DNA of 64,000 nucleotides from Pseudomonas alcaliphila JAB1 (lineage in GTDB: Bacteria; Pseudomonadota; Gammaproteobacteria; Pseudomonadales; Pseudomonadaceae): contig NZ_CP016162.1 in NCBI RefSeq assembly GCF_001941865.1, positions 1,736,001-1,800,000 of the forward strand, written 5' to 3'. Shown one piece after another: positions 25,047 to 33,152 of this stretch (positions are counted from its first letter, which is position 1; each line of letters begins with the position of its first letter). Below the pieces are notes generated by a model, which was not told where the DNA came from, searched no databases, and saw only the letters and a program-made list of their open reading frames with translations. The position numbers and the translations under genes are program-made.

Positions 25047-26657
25047 TCAGGCTGGTGCCGGCTCGAAACTGTCGGCGCGCGCCATGCGCCACATGCGCTC
25101 GTAGAACTCCCCTGCGATCTGGCCGCTGAGCAACTCGCCCGGCGCTAGGAACACGTGCTGCTGAGCGAACAGCTTGATCTCGGTAGCCGACATGCGCTGC
25201 ACCAGATGCTTGGCATCGATCTGCGCCGGGTGGTCGAGGCCGGCGGCGGCGAGCATTTCGGCCAGTGCCTTGAGCGTGTTGCGGTGGAAGTTGTAGACGC
25301 GCTGGGCCTTGTCCTCGACCACCAGGGCGCGTTGGCGCAACGGGTCCTGGGTCGCCACGCCGGTAGGGCACTTGTTGGTGTGGCAGCTTTGGCTCTGAAT
25401 GCAGCCGATGGCGAACATGAAGCCGCGCGCTGAGTTGGCCCAGTCGGCGCCGATGGCCAGCACGCGGGCGATATCGAAGGCGCTGACGATCTTGCCGCTG
25501 GCGCCGAGCTTGATCTTGTCGCGCAGGTTGCTGCCGACCAGGGTGTTATGCACGAACAGCAGCCCTTCGCGCAGCGGCACGCCCAGGTGATCGGTGAACT
25601 CCAGCGGCGCCGCACCGGTGCCGCCTTCCTTGCCGTCGACGACGATGAAGTCGGGCAGGATGCCGGTCTCCAGCATGGCCTTGACGATGCCCATGAATTC
25701 CCAGGGGTGGCCCAGGCAGAACTTGAAACCCACCGGCTTGCCGCCGGACAGCTCGCGCAGCTGAGCGATGAACTGCAGCATCTCTGTCGGCGTGGAGAAG
25801 GCGCTGTGGCGCGACGGCGAGATGCAGTCCTCACCCATCGGTACGCCGCGGGTATTGGCGATTTCCTCGGTGACCTTGTGCTTGGGCAGGATGCCGCCAT
25901 GGCCCGGTTTGGCGCCCTGGCTGAGCTTGATCTCGATCATCTTCACCTGCGGGCTGGCGGCCTGGGCGGCGAAACGCTCGGGGTCGAAGCGCCCGTCGGA
26001 AGCACGGCAACCGAAGTAGCCGCTGCCCAGCTCCCAGACCAGATCGCCGCCGTGCTCGCGGTGATAGGGGCTGATGCTGCCTTCACCAGTGTCGTGGTAG
26101 AACTCGCCGAGTTTCGCCCCTTCGTTGAGCGCGCGAATGGCGTTGGCGCTGAGCGAGCCGAAGCTCATTGCCGAGATGTTGAACAGCGACGCCGAGTACG
26201 GCTGGCTGCACTGCGGCCCGCCGATCTCCACGCGAAAGCTGCACGGATCTGTCAGTGGTGCCGGGCGCATCGAGTGACTGATGAACTCGAAGCCGTTCTG
26301 GTACACATCGCTCAGTGTGCCGAAGGGTTTGTCGGCGCCTTCGTTCTTGGCGCGGGAATACACCAGCGAGCGCTGGGCGCGGGAGAAGGGCAGCTGCTCG
26401 GCGTCACCTTCGAGCAGGTACTGACGGATTTCCGGGCGAATGCCTTCGACCAGATAGCGAATATTGCCGAGGATTGGGTAGTTGCGCCGCACTGCATGGC
26501 GCGTCTGTAGCAGATCGCCGATACCGATCAGGCTGAGCACGCCGCTGAGCAGGGTGAACGGCCACAGCCATTCATGGCCAAGGAAAGGCACGCTGGCCAG
26601 GGTGAACAGCACGCAGAAGGCGAAGAATGCGTAGCGGCTGAGCAGGGAGAGGTTCAT
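25047..26657 (-). CDS. FMN-binding glutamate synthase family protein
   Basis: A 536-residue protein with two N-terminal membrane helices (residues ~5-45) and a glutamate-synthase-like TIM barrel. Markers are GEGSISPYHREHGGDLVWE, GAKPGHGGILPKHKVTEEIA, DGKEGGTGAAPLEFTDHLG and the Cys-rich loop CIQSQSCHTNKCPTGVATQ, which holds a 3Fe-4S cluster in GltB. It lacks the glutaminase and C-terminal domains of GltB, so it is a stand-alone FMN/iron-sulfur oxidoreductase. The physiological reaction is not established. The start MNLSLLSRYAFF follows GGAG. Confidence 0.83.
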   Translation of the reverse strand: MNLSLLSRYAFFAFCVLFTLASVPFLGHEWLWPFTLLSGVLSLIGIGDLLQTRHAVRRNYPILGNIRYLVEGIRPEIRQYLLEGDAEQLPFSRAQRSLVYSRAKNEGADKPFGTLSDVYQNGFEFISHSMRPAPLTDPCSFRVEIGGPQCSQPYSASLFNISAMSFGSLSANAIRALNEGAKLGEFYHDTGEGSISPYHREHGGDLVWELGSGYFGCRASDGRFDPERFAAQAASPQVKMIEIKLSQGAKPGHGGILPKHKVTEEIANTRGVPMGEDCISPSRHSAFSTPTEMLQFIAQLRELSGGKPVGFKFCLGHPWEFMGIVKAMLETGILPDFIVVDGKEGGTGAAPLEFTDHLGVPLREGLLFVHNTLVGSNLRDKIKLGASGKIVSAFDIARVLAIGADWANSARGFMFAIGCIQSQSCHTNKCPTGVATQDPLRQRALVVEDKAQRVYNFHRNTLKALAEMLAAAGLDHPAQIDAKHLVQRMSATEIKLFAQQHVFLAPGELLSGQIAGEFYERMWRMARADSFEPAPA

Positions 26658-26888
26658 GCAAGCTCCAGGTGCGCGGATCAAGATAAGACTTTAGACCAAA
26701 CGGCTATATTGGGTCATGTTCTGTCCACCTAGACACTCTCAAGGGCTGAGGACGAATCCCCTCGCCCTGTGGCACACTCGGTGGCCCGGAGCCAACCGTC
26801 GTAAGAGCTTGGCCCAAGTCTCCCGATTTTCGGCCTGCGCCATTGTCGCCGGCCTACTGCCTGAGGCCGCCAGCGGCCGAGAAGAGGA

Positions 26889-28016
26889 ATGAGCGTGCAT
26901 AACGTCGTCATCAGTGGTACCGGCCTCTATACCCCGGCCAACAGCATTTCCAACGACGAGCTGGTGGCATCCTTCAATGCTTATGTGCAGCAGTTCAACG
27001 CCGATAACGCCGAGGCCATCGCCCGCGGTGAGGTGGAGGCGCTGAGCGAGTCCAGCAGCGGCTTCATCGAGAAGGCGTCGGGCATCAAGAGCCGTTTCGT
27101 CATCGACAAGGAAGGCATTCTCGATCCGCTGCGCATGGTGCCGCGTATCCCTGAGCGTTCCAACGAGGAGTGGGGCATCCTCTGCGAAATGGCCGTGGGC
27201 GCCGCCAAGGAGGCGCTGCAGCGCGCCGGCAAGACCGTCGCCGACATCGATGGGGTGATCGTCGCCTGCTCGAACCTGCAGCGCGCCTATCCGGCGGTGG
27301 CCATCGAAGTGCAGGCAGCACTGGGCATCCAAGGCTGGGGCTACGACATGAACGTAGCCTGCTCTTCGGCCACCTTCGGCATTCAGGCCGCGACCACCGC
27401 GATCCAGACCGGCCAGGCCCGCGCCATCCTCATGGTCAACCCGGAAATCTGCACCGGCCACCTCAACTTCCGCGACCGCGACAGCCACTTCATCTTCGGC
27501 GACGCCGCCACTGCGGTGATCATCGAGCGTGCCGACCTGGCCACCTCCAAGCACCAGTTCGACGTGGTCAGCACCAAGCTGCTGACCCAGTTCTCCAACA
27601 ACATCCGCAACAACTTCGGCTTCCTCAACCGCGCGGCGGAAGAGGGTGTGGGCGCGCGCGACAAGCTGTTCGTGCAGGAAGGCCGCAAGGTGTTCAAGGA
27701 CGTCTGCCCGATGGTCGCCGAGCTGATCGCCGCGCACCTGGCGGAAAACCAGCTCAACGTCAGCGACGTCAAGCGCTTCTGGCTGCACCAGGCCAACCTC
27801 AACATGAACCTGCTGATCGCGCGCAAACTGCTGGGCCGCGATGCCGAGCCGCACGAGGCGCCGGTGATTCTCGACACCTACGCCAACACCAGTTCGGCCG
27901 GCTCGGTGATCGCCCTGCACAAGAATCAGGACGACCTGCCGGCGGGCAGCTTGGGTGTTCTAAGCTCCTTTGGTGCCGGTTATTCGATCGGCAGTGTAAT
28001 TTTGCGCAAGCGTTGA
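26889..28016 (+). CDS. Beta-ketoacyl-ACP synthase III family protein (PA3286-like)
   Basis: A 375-residue thiolase-fold condensing enzyme. The catalytic triad is visible: Cys158 in [10 protein letters not shown], His300 in LHQANLNMN and Asn333 in YANTSSAGS. In P. aeruginosa the homologue PA3286 is reported to condense medium-chain acyl-CoA from beta-oxidation with malonyl-ACP, bypassing early fatty-acid synthesis. The start follows AGAGGA. It is larger than E. coli FabH (317 aa). An ECF sigma gene and its anti-sigma gene follow in the same direction. Confidence 0.87.
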   Translation: MSVHNVVISGTGLYTPANSISNDELVASFNAYVQQFNADNAEAIARGEVEALSESSSGFIEKASGIKSRFVIDKEGILDPLRMVPRIPERSNEEWGILCEMAVGAAKEALQRAGKTVADIDGVIVACSNLQRAYPAVAIEVQAALGIQGWGYDMNVACSSATFGIQAATTAIQTGQARAILMVNPEICTGHLNFRDRDSHFIFGDAATAVIIERADLATSKHQFDVVSTKLLTQFSNNIRNNFGFLNRAAEEGVGARDKLFVQEGRKVFKDVCPMVAELIAAHLAENQLNVSDVKRFWLHQANLNMNLLIARKLLGRDAEPHEAPVILDTYANTSSAGSVIALHKNQDDLPAGSLGVLSSFGAGYSIGSVILRKR

Positions 28017-28088
28017 ACTCTCTGTAGGAATGCCTGGCGCGTACGCAGAGTGTGATCGTGCGCGCAAGGCCCTACCCATGGGAGTTCT

Positions 28089-28691
28089 ATGTCCGATACC
28101 GAACTGTTGGATCGTCTGCTCGCCGGTGAGCAGACGGCCTATCGCGAGCTGGTAGCTCGCTACCAGGGGGCGATGCGCGCGGTGGCCTACGCTATCGTCG
28201 GCAGTCGTCACGCCGATGAGGTGGTGCAGGATGCCTGGCTCGCCGTGGTGCGCGGCCTGGCAGGCTTTCAGGGGCGCTCCAGCCTCAAGACCTGGCTGCT
28301 GACCATCACCGCCAACACCGCCAAGACCCGTCTCAAGCACAACCGTCGCGAGGTGCTGCTCGACGACCTGGCCGCGCCGCATGGCACGGTGGGTGACGAG
28401 CGCTTTTCCGATGACGGCCACTGGCTGTTGGCGCCACATGCCTGGCATCAGGACAGCCCCGAAGCGCTGCTCACCGAAGACGAATTGCGCGATTGCCTGG
28501 AACACACATTGGCCAGCCTGTCCGAGTTGCAGGCCAGCGTGCTGGTGCTGCGCGAGCGTCAGGGCCTGGAGCTGGAGGCGATCTGTAATCTTCTCGACAT
28601 CTCGCTCTCCAATGCCCGTGTGCTGCTGCACCGGGCACGCCTGAAAGTCTTTGCCACCCTGGAACATTTCGAGGAGACAGGCCAATGCTGA
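28089..28691 (+). CDS. ECF-type RNA polymerase sigma factor
   Basis: A 200-residue sigma factor. Region 2 (YRELVARYQGAMRAVAYAIVG, DEVVQDAWLAVVRGLAGF) and region 4 (LSELQASVLVLRERQGLELEAICNLLDISLSNARVLLHRAR) are intact. They are joined by an acidic/His-containing linker of about 40 residues. The stop overlaps the start of the anti-sigma gene by 7 bp, giving a coupled sigma/anti-sigma unit. The regulon and inducing signal are unknown. Confidence 0.92.
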   Translation: MSDTELLDRLLAGEQTAYRELVARYQGAMRAVAYAIVGSRHADEVVQDAWLAVVRGLAGFQGRSSLKTWLLTITANTAKTRLKHNRREVLLDDLAAPHGTVGDERFSDDGHWLLAPHAWHQDSPEALLTEDELRDCLEHTLASLSELQASVLVLRERQGLELEAICNLLDISLSNARVLLHRARLKVFATLEHFEETGQC

Positions 28692-28918
28692 CCTGCAAGG
28701 AATTGGTCGCTCATTCCAGCGATTATCTCGACGGCCAACTGACCCTGCGCCAGCGCCTGGCCGTACGCGCGCACCTGGCCATGTGCGGCAACTGCCGGCG
28801 TTTTATCCGCCAGATGAAACTGACCCAGGCGGTGATCCGGCAGATGCCGGAGGAGGAGTTACCCGAACTCGATGCCCTGGCCGAGCGTCTGGCGCAGAAC
28901 CGGCGTAATCAGGGGTGA
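28685..28918 (+). CDS. Zinc-finger anti-sigma factor
   Basis: A 77-residue soluble protein with the zinc-binding anti-sigma motif: His in ELVAHSSDYLDGQ, then HLAMCGNCRRF (HxxxCxxC), followed by a helical tail. It has no transmembrane helix, so it works in the cytosol and probably senses redox or metal state through the Zn site. It overlaps the sigma gene and should bind that sigma factor. Confidence 0.88.
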   Translation: MLTCKELVAHSSDYLDGQLTLRQRLAVRAHLAMCGNCRRFIRQMKLTQAVIRQMPEEELPELDALAERLAQNRRNQG

Positions 28919-29013
28919 AACGTGATCCGAGGGTTTGGTTGGTTTTTCGGATGCTCACTCCGGAGTGCCGTGTTTTGTTGAAAGCTATGGCGTCGCCCAC
29001 CCAGGTGAGCACT

Positions 29014-29067
29014 GCGTAGGGTGGATGACGCTTTTTCATCCACCGTTTGCGGTGGCTGTTCGGGCTA
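29014..29067 (+). repeat. Left copy of direct repeat flanking the cassette island
   Basis: Begins GCGTAGGGTGGATGACGC, then CATCCACCGTTTGC and GTGGCTGTTCGGGCTA. A near-identical copy in the same orientation lies at 32512-32566, on the other side of the low-GC island. The rest of the 268-bp gap between the anti-sigma gene and 29187 holds no recognisable gene. Confidence 0.8.
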
Positions 29068-29185
29068 TTTGCTGAATAGCCAAGCCGAAAAGCTTAAATC
29101 AGGCTGTATATACGAATGCAACCGCGTTGGCGATAGGATCGAAAAGCTATTGCTCACTGCTTGTGGGGAGAGTCTATATAAAATT

Positions 29186-29192
29186 GTTAGAT
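29186..29192 (-). other. Truncated attC start (R'' box only)
   Basis: On the minus strand ATCTAAC, followed by AATTTT, matches the left core box (RYYYAAC) of an attC. No stem or closing GTTRRRY box follows within ~120 bp, so the site appears truncated where the island meets the chromosome. Confidence 0.35.
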
Positions 29193-29600
29193 AATTTTGG
29201 CTCCAGCTCTTTTGGCCTCAGGGATTATTATGGTTTCGATGATGTCTTCGATAATGTCAATTGTTGCTTCTGTTAATCGAATTTGACCAGCTGAGTATTG
29301 GCTTGAAGATACGGCGGGCTGTGTATCTACTTGCATGTGGGATGCTGTTCTGTCCAGGCTTTGATTTAGTAATGAGGCTCGTGGTTGCCAAAAGGTAGCA
29401 GGGAACGAGAAAATGCCGTGGCGAATCGCTGCAACTCCAATTTCTTTGCCGTCTAGCTTAAATAAATAAAGTAGTGTTTCGCTGTTGCTAGGTCCTTTCC
29501 ATTTGAGCTTGTGTGCTATGAGCTTTTTGTGCGCTCGCCGGACTGCGCCACTTTCATCACGGCTCGTAAGTTCGGATAGCAATTCTTCTTTTGCACCCAT
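29187..29600 (-). CDS. Cassette-encoded hypothetical protein
   Basis: A 137-residue protein starting MGAKEELLSELTSRDESGAV, with the ribosome site AAGGGA about 9 nt upstream. It ends with a helical, acidic segment (EATIDIIEDIIETIIIPEA). No family was recognised. GC is far below the flanking chromosome. The start lies 20 bp after an attC site (29620-29691) and the stop TAA overlaps ATCTAAC, the first element of a second attC. This is the standard layout of an integron gene cassette. Function unknown. Confidence 0.6.
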   Translation of the reverse strand: MGAKEELLSELTSRDESGAVRRAHKKLIAHKLKWKGPSNSETLLYLFKLDGKEIGVAAIRHGIFSFPATFWQPRASLLNQSLDRTASHMQVDTQPAVSSSQYSAGQIRLTEATIDIIEDIIETIIIPEAKRAGAKII

Positions 29601-29619
29601 GCAGCAATCCCTTGTGATT

Positions 29620-29691
29620 GTCTAACGCTCGTATTTAAGGCTGGTTTGGAGCGCAGCGGAAAACCACGCCGACAACATGTGCTTGTTAGGC
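29620..29691 (-). repeat. Integron attC recombination site (72 bp)
   Basis: Read on the minus strand it opens with the core box GCCTAAC (followed by AAGC) and closes with GAGCGTTAGAC, matching RYYYAAC...GTTRRRY. The interior folds back on itself: TGGTTT (29642-29647) pairs with AAACCA (29661-29666) around a GGAGCGCAGCGG loop. Length and layout are typical of cassette attC sites. It separates the genes at 29187 and 29708. Confidence 0.82.
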
Positions 29692-29707
29692 GATACACCG
29701 GCCACAC

Positions 29708-31885
29708 CTAAGCCAGACAACAATTTTTATACTTTTTCTGACTGCCGCAGGGACATGGATCATTTCGGCCTGTTTTCTTTTCATTTCTCCTTTTTGTGGA
29801 GAAGTTCACTCGTCCACCATTCTTAATATTCTGAGGTTTTGGAAGGTTTTTAGTTGCTTGATCCATTTCATCGGATTGCACCCAATCAAATTCCAACTCA
29901 AGCCCGAATTTGATTTTTCGGCTTACTGGGTCCAGGCAAAGTCCAAACCAAGTATCGGCTTTTAGAGTGTATTTTCTTTTTTCGCAGTGAATCTTTAACC
30001 TAGTGGCAGCAATATTTGCCTTGTCACTATTACAGTGTATAGTTAGTCCGGTTTTACCTTGATCTATACACAGTGTTAAATCATGGTGTTCTCCATCCTC
30101 TTTATGTAATTTGTATAGCTGATCAATCCCTTCATTGATTTGTTCTATTGTCTCTCCACTCAATGAAAGGAGTATAAAGCCAAGATCAATGGTCGCAGGA
30201 TCGTCTAGGCGATCAATTTCAGCTATTAGTTGGCCGTAGGTGGTGTCTCTATATTTTGTCAATATGCCTTCTGGGGTTTCAATTCCCGGGGCACCGTTTC
30301 TTCTGGTTAGCATGGCCAAATCTAGATCGGCACAGATATCATCTCCTAACTGGATCATAGAAGTATCATCATCAATCCATAGGTTTTGCTTTAAGTGATA
30401 GGAAAGAATCGTTAACTCATGATTAGATAAAATCCTTTCCGCATATTCGACTCTTCGGTTTACGTAGCTCAAGAAATGTAGTGGAGATTGTAGCATCTCA
30501 GTCATAACATTCAGGAGAAACACATCCATGATAAATGGATACTTGATCACTGTCGTCGCTTGGTATTTTAAAAACTGTCGTGCTTGAAAGCTTAGAGCAG
30601 GATAATGATCTGAGACTACGCAAAAGGGGTATATGCTTTCAAATTTTCTATATATCTTTAACTCGTTTCCAGAAGAGTCTACTAGTCGATAGTTTTCATT
30701 GTTTAAATATTCGGCGCATTGGTATGCTTGATTATACGAATCTTGCACTGCCTTTTTAAAATCTTCCTGAAGGCTATTGTCGTTTCCTTTTCTTGCGGCA
30801 ATAGTTAACTTTTTTGACTTTGCTTGTAGAATAATTGCTCTGTTGGCAAAAACAACAAGTACATCTATTTCCCCAACTCTCGTTTGCTTATCTTTATATA
30901 TGTCAACATTGGTAAAAACTCTGTCTTCACCAAATACGATTTTAAGCCGTTTTTCCGAAAAGCTTTCGGTAAATAGCCCTCTATTTTCTCTGGCCTTTAC
31001 TTTGTAGGTGTCATCCGCATTGAACCAAAAAAAAGGCGTTTCATATAGGGCCTCTAGCAACCCATAATTTTGAAACAAAATGAATTCACTTTCACTCGCC
31101 CGTATAATTGGGTAAGCATTCATAGGGTTGAAATCATCTAAAGCAGAGAACTGATTTCTATCAATTTCTGGCGGACAAACAAACGAGTCAAGGAATGATT
31201 TTGTGGTTTCTAGATCTACGCCTGATTTTTCTGATAATTCCTTATCGGAAAAAACGAACGCGGGAAGCATTGTCCATTCTTCAGGAGATAGTGTCTTTAG
31301 TTGAGTGGGTATCAGATTGCTGATTTTGTCGTTTTGTAAAATAAGCAAAGATGATACTATCTTTGCTGCATCTCCAATTGAGTATCCTTTGTTCTTCTGA
31401 AACCAAGCGCTGTCATTTTTATACTTTATTAAAGCGAGGTCTCGATATTGAAAGTTATAGGCGGCTTCTCCTCCATAGAAAATCGATTCTCTTAATGCCT
31501 TTCCTGTCCTGAAAGGATTGAAACTAGGGTCTCCAATTTTTCTTTTATCAAATATTTCCTCTAGGGGAGGTATCATGGTCTTATGCAGGTTTTTTAATAG
31601 AGTTTCAGTTTTGTCAATATGTTCCTGAATACATTTCGGTCCAGGGTGATTTATATCAATTTGTTTCTTGCACGCCAAACCTATTAGTGTGGAAATTTCA
31701 GTGCGGACAAGTCTCTCAAATGAGAATTGCTGAACTACATCATCAACAACCATTTCACCATCTTTATATCGAATGGTGTTATCTCTGAAGCAAAAATAAG
31801 CTATGGCATGTAAGTAGCCTGGAGATTTGCATAGCGACTCAAGCTCATCAAACAGTTCTTGCTCAGTTTTTATGACGTCATTCAT
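29708..31885 (-). CDS. Large cassette-encoded protein with nuclease-like core and SEC-C zinc motif
   Basis: A 725-residue protein of low GC content. A central segment (residues ~310-360) has E339-I-D341-VLVV...Q354-A-K356, the E/D-x-xK pattern of NERD/restriction-endonuclease folds, in the phrases GEIDVLVVFANRAI and ILQAKSKKL. The last 20 residues form a SEC-C zinc-binding motif (GRNDPCPCGSQKKYKNCC; Cys 711, 713, 722, 723). The N-terminal ~300 residues and the region 400-690 match no family known to me. It could be a nucleic-acid-acting defence protein; this is inference. It lies between two attC sites and starts 26 bp after the upstream one. Confidence 0.7.
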   Translation of the reverse strand: MNDVIKTEQELFDELESLCKSPGYLHAIAYFCFRDNTIRYKDGEMVVDDVVQQFSFERLVRTEISTLIGLACKKQIDINHPGPKCIQEHIDKTETLLKNLHKTMIPPLEEIFDKRKIGDPSFNPFRTGKALRESIFYGGEAAYNFQYRDLALIKYKNDSAWFQKNKGYSIGDAAKIVSSLLILQNDKISNLIPTQLKTLSPEEWTMLPAFVFSDKELSEKSGVDLETTKSFLDSFVCPPEIDRNQFSALDDFNPMNAYPIIRASESEFILFQNYGLLEALYETPFFWFNADDTYKVKARENRGLFTESFSEKRLKIVFGEDRVFTNVDIYKDKQTRVGEIDVLVVFANRAIILQAKSKKLTIAARKGNDNSLQEDFKKAVQDSYNQAYQCAEYLNNENYRLVDSSGNELKIYRKFESIYPFCVVSDHYPALSFQARQFLKYQATTVIKYPFIMDVFLLNVMTEMLQSPLHFLSYVNRRVEYAERILSNHELTILSYHLKQNLWIDDDTSMIQLGDDICADLDLAMLTRRNGAPGIETPEGILTKYRDTTYGQLIAEIDRLDDPATIDLGFILLSLSGETIEQINEGIDQLYKLHKEDGEHHDLTLCIDQGKTGLTIHCNSDKANIAATRLKIHCEKRKYTLKADTWFGLCLDPVSRKIKFGLELEFDWVQSDEMDQATKNLPKPQNIKNGGRVNFSTKRRNEKKTGRNDPCPCGSQKKYKNCCLA

Positions 31886-31910
31886 TGAGATATACCGATT
31901 TTTGGCAGTC

Positions 31911-31988
31911 GCCTAACGTTCAAACCCACGGGCCAGTTTGTAGCTGCGGAGCGGCGGAGAAGTGGTCCCGTGCGGTGACTGGTTATGT
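31911..31988 (-). repeat. Integron attC recombination site (78 bp)
   Basis: On the minus strand it runs from ACATAAC (31988-31982) to CGTTAGGC ending at 31911. The interior has long complementary arms: CACGGGCCA (31927-31935) and TGGTCCCGTG (31963-31972, one bulged base). A GCTGCGGAGCGGCGG apex lies between them. The TAA inside ACATAAC is the stop codon of the upstream cassette ORF, a common cassette feature. Confidence 0.8.
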
Positions 31989-32303
31989 GATGGATCTACG
32001 AAGAACATCCACAACGGTATTCAACTCGTCGGAGCTTCTAATTCCTACTCGTGGCCAGTTATATCTGCGATCTGGGTTCACCTGATGGCTGGTCAAAGCG
32101 CAGATTTGATTGATTCCTGGTACGAAACTTGGGTTGAACGCAATCTCAGCGCGATTTCCGCTAGCCAGATTAGAGTGGTAGACCGTTAGTAGGTACCCAG
32201 ATCCCCTCCGAAACCGGGCACCGTTCTCGCTCTTTAGTTGAGCCGGAGCACCCAGAAATTCTGAAAGGATACTGATCGCTTGTGTGTAAACAGGATTGAT
32301 CAT
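31983..32303 (-). CDS. Cassette-encoded hypothetical protein
   Basis: A 106-residue protein starting MINPVYTQAISILSEFLGAP, with AAGGAGCGCTGA directly upstream (good ribosome site). No family recognised. Its stop codon is embedded in the attC at 31911-31988. Just upstream of its ribosome site is GTTATGT (32326-32332, minus strand), the form of an integron core site. It is thus the first complete cassette of the array. Confidence 0.55.
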   Translation of the reverse strand: MINPVYTQAISILSEFLGAPAQLKSENGARFRRGSGYLLTVYHSNLASGNRAEIAFNPSFVPGINQICALTSHQVNPDRRYNWPRVGIRSSDELNTVVDVLRRSIT

Positions 32304-32325
32304 TCAGCGCTCCTTGTTGGCACTC

Positions 32326-32343
32326 ACATAACAGTAGTTAGAT
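32326..32343 (-). other. Integron core-site-like sequence (possible attI or attC remnant)
   Basis: On the minus strand an ATCTAAC box and a GTTATGT box lie 4 bp apart in inverted orientation (ATCTAAC-TACT-GTTATGT), like the L and R boxes of an integron simple site. It marks the upstream edge of the first cassette. No integrase gene follows up to 32838. The flanking DNA (32344-32511) shows no convincing gene. Confidence 0.4.
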
Positions 32344-32511
32344 AGAGGACGGTACTAATCCGATAGTAGAACCTTCCATCTAACTCCGCACCATCCCGCT
32401 TCGCTTCACACGAAAATGTCCTCCCTGTCATAGCCTTACCGCTCTGCCCGGCAGAGTGCTGTATTCGCTTGACCTCCGCTTTTTGCCCCAGCATTAAGCC
32501 TGGTACACCGC

Positions 32512-32566
32512 GCGTAGGGTGGATGACGCTTTTATCATCCAACGTTTGCTGTGGCTGTTCGGGCTA
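32512..32566 (+). repeat. Right copy of direct repeat flanking the cassette island
   Basis: GCGTAGGGTGGATGACGC, CATCCAACGTTTGC and GTGGCTGTTCGGGCTA repeat the left copy at 29014-29067 with four substitutions or indels. Beyond it, up to 32838, lie pieces of two dispersed repeats: a GCTGAA-CGCCTCCCAC arm near 32590 and a CCGGATTTCATCCGGGCTAC arm near 32720. No gene was recognised there. Confidence 0.8.
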
Positions 32567-32838
32567 CTGGCTATCGAAAGCCTCGCCGCTGAAACGCCTC
32601 CCACGGGGCGGTGGATGTTTCTGTGCCTGTGGCAGGGGCTTTCGGCTCTGGCATCCTGCTTCGCTCTACCTCCTGCATCCATGCAGTCGTAGCCGTGACT
32701 GGTAGCGGGCAAAGCTCCCCGGATTTCATCCGGGCTACGAAAAGCTTTTTCGCCCGCTGTAACGCTCGCATCCCTGCCTCGTCCATTGCTGCGAGGGCGC
32801 CAATCCGGCCCCGCATTCGAAACCGATGGAGAGATGCC

Positions 32839-33132
32839 ATGAAACAACTCAATACCCTGACTGCCACCCTGGGCGCCGCGCTGCTGACTTCCATGGCGTT
32901 CACTGCCCAAGCGGCCAGCAACCCTTTCGCTGCGCAGGAATTGGCCAGCGGCTACAGCCTGGCCGCCGCCGAGAAGGCGCAGGAAGGTTCCTGTGGCGAA
33001 GGCAAATGCGGTGGCGAGATGAAAGCCGACAAGGAAGGTAAGTGCGGCGAGGGCAAGTGTGGTGCCGAGAAGAAGGCTGACGCCGAGGGCAAATGCGGCG
33101 AAGGCAAGTGTGGCGGCGAGAAGAGCGAGTAA
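32839..33132 (+). CDS. hvfA: HvfA-like EGKCG-repeat precursor peptide of a modified RiPP metallophore
   Basis: A 97-residue secreted precursor. A signal peptide (residues 1-26, ending AFTAQAA) is followed by a short leader and a Cys-rich core with five EGKCG motifs (Cys57, 69, 74, 86, 91) and one EGSCG variant (Cys52), spaced by Lys/Glu/Gly. This is the pattern of HvfA/bufferin-type peptides, whose cysteines are converted to oxazolone/thioamide or thiooxazole groups by an MNIO enzyme and bind copper. The start follows GGAGAG. The modifying enzyme gene follows after 20 bp. Modification of this peptide is inferred from family knowledge. Confidence 0.85.
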   Translation: MKQLNTLTATLGAALLTSMAFTAQAASNPFAAQELASGYSLAAAEKAQEGSCGEGKCGGEMKADKEGKCGEGKCGAEKKADAEGKCGEGKCGGEKSE

Positions 33133-33152
33133 GGGCAGGGGGAGGACGGATC

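Noticed and set aside
32324..32542. 72-codon minus-strand ORF at the upstream edge of the cassette array
   Set aside because: It runs from a dispersed repeat into the integron-like core site, has no ribosome site and no family. It may be a gene fragment but cannot be supported.
32456..32838. Possible intI integrase gene near the array
   Set aside because: No tyrosine recombinase frame is present on either strand; the DNA consists of dispersed repeats and the hvfA leader.
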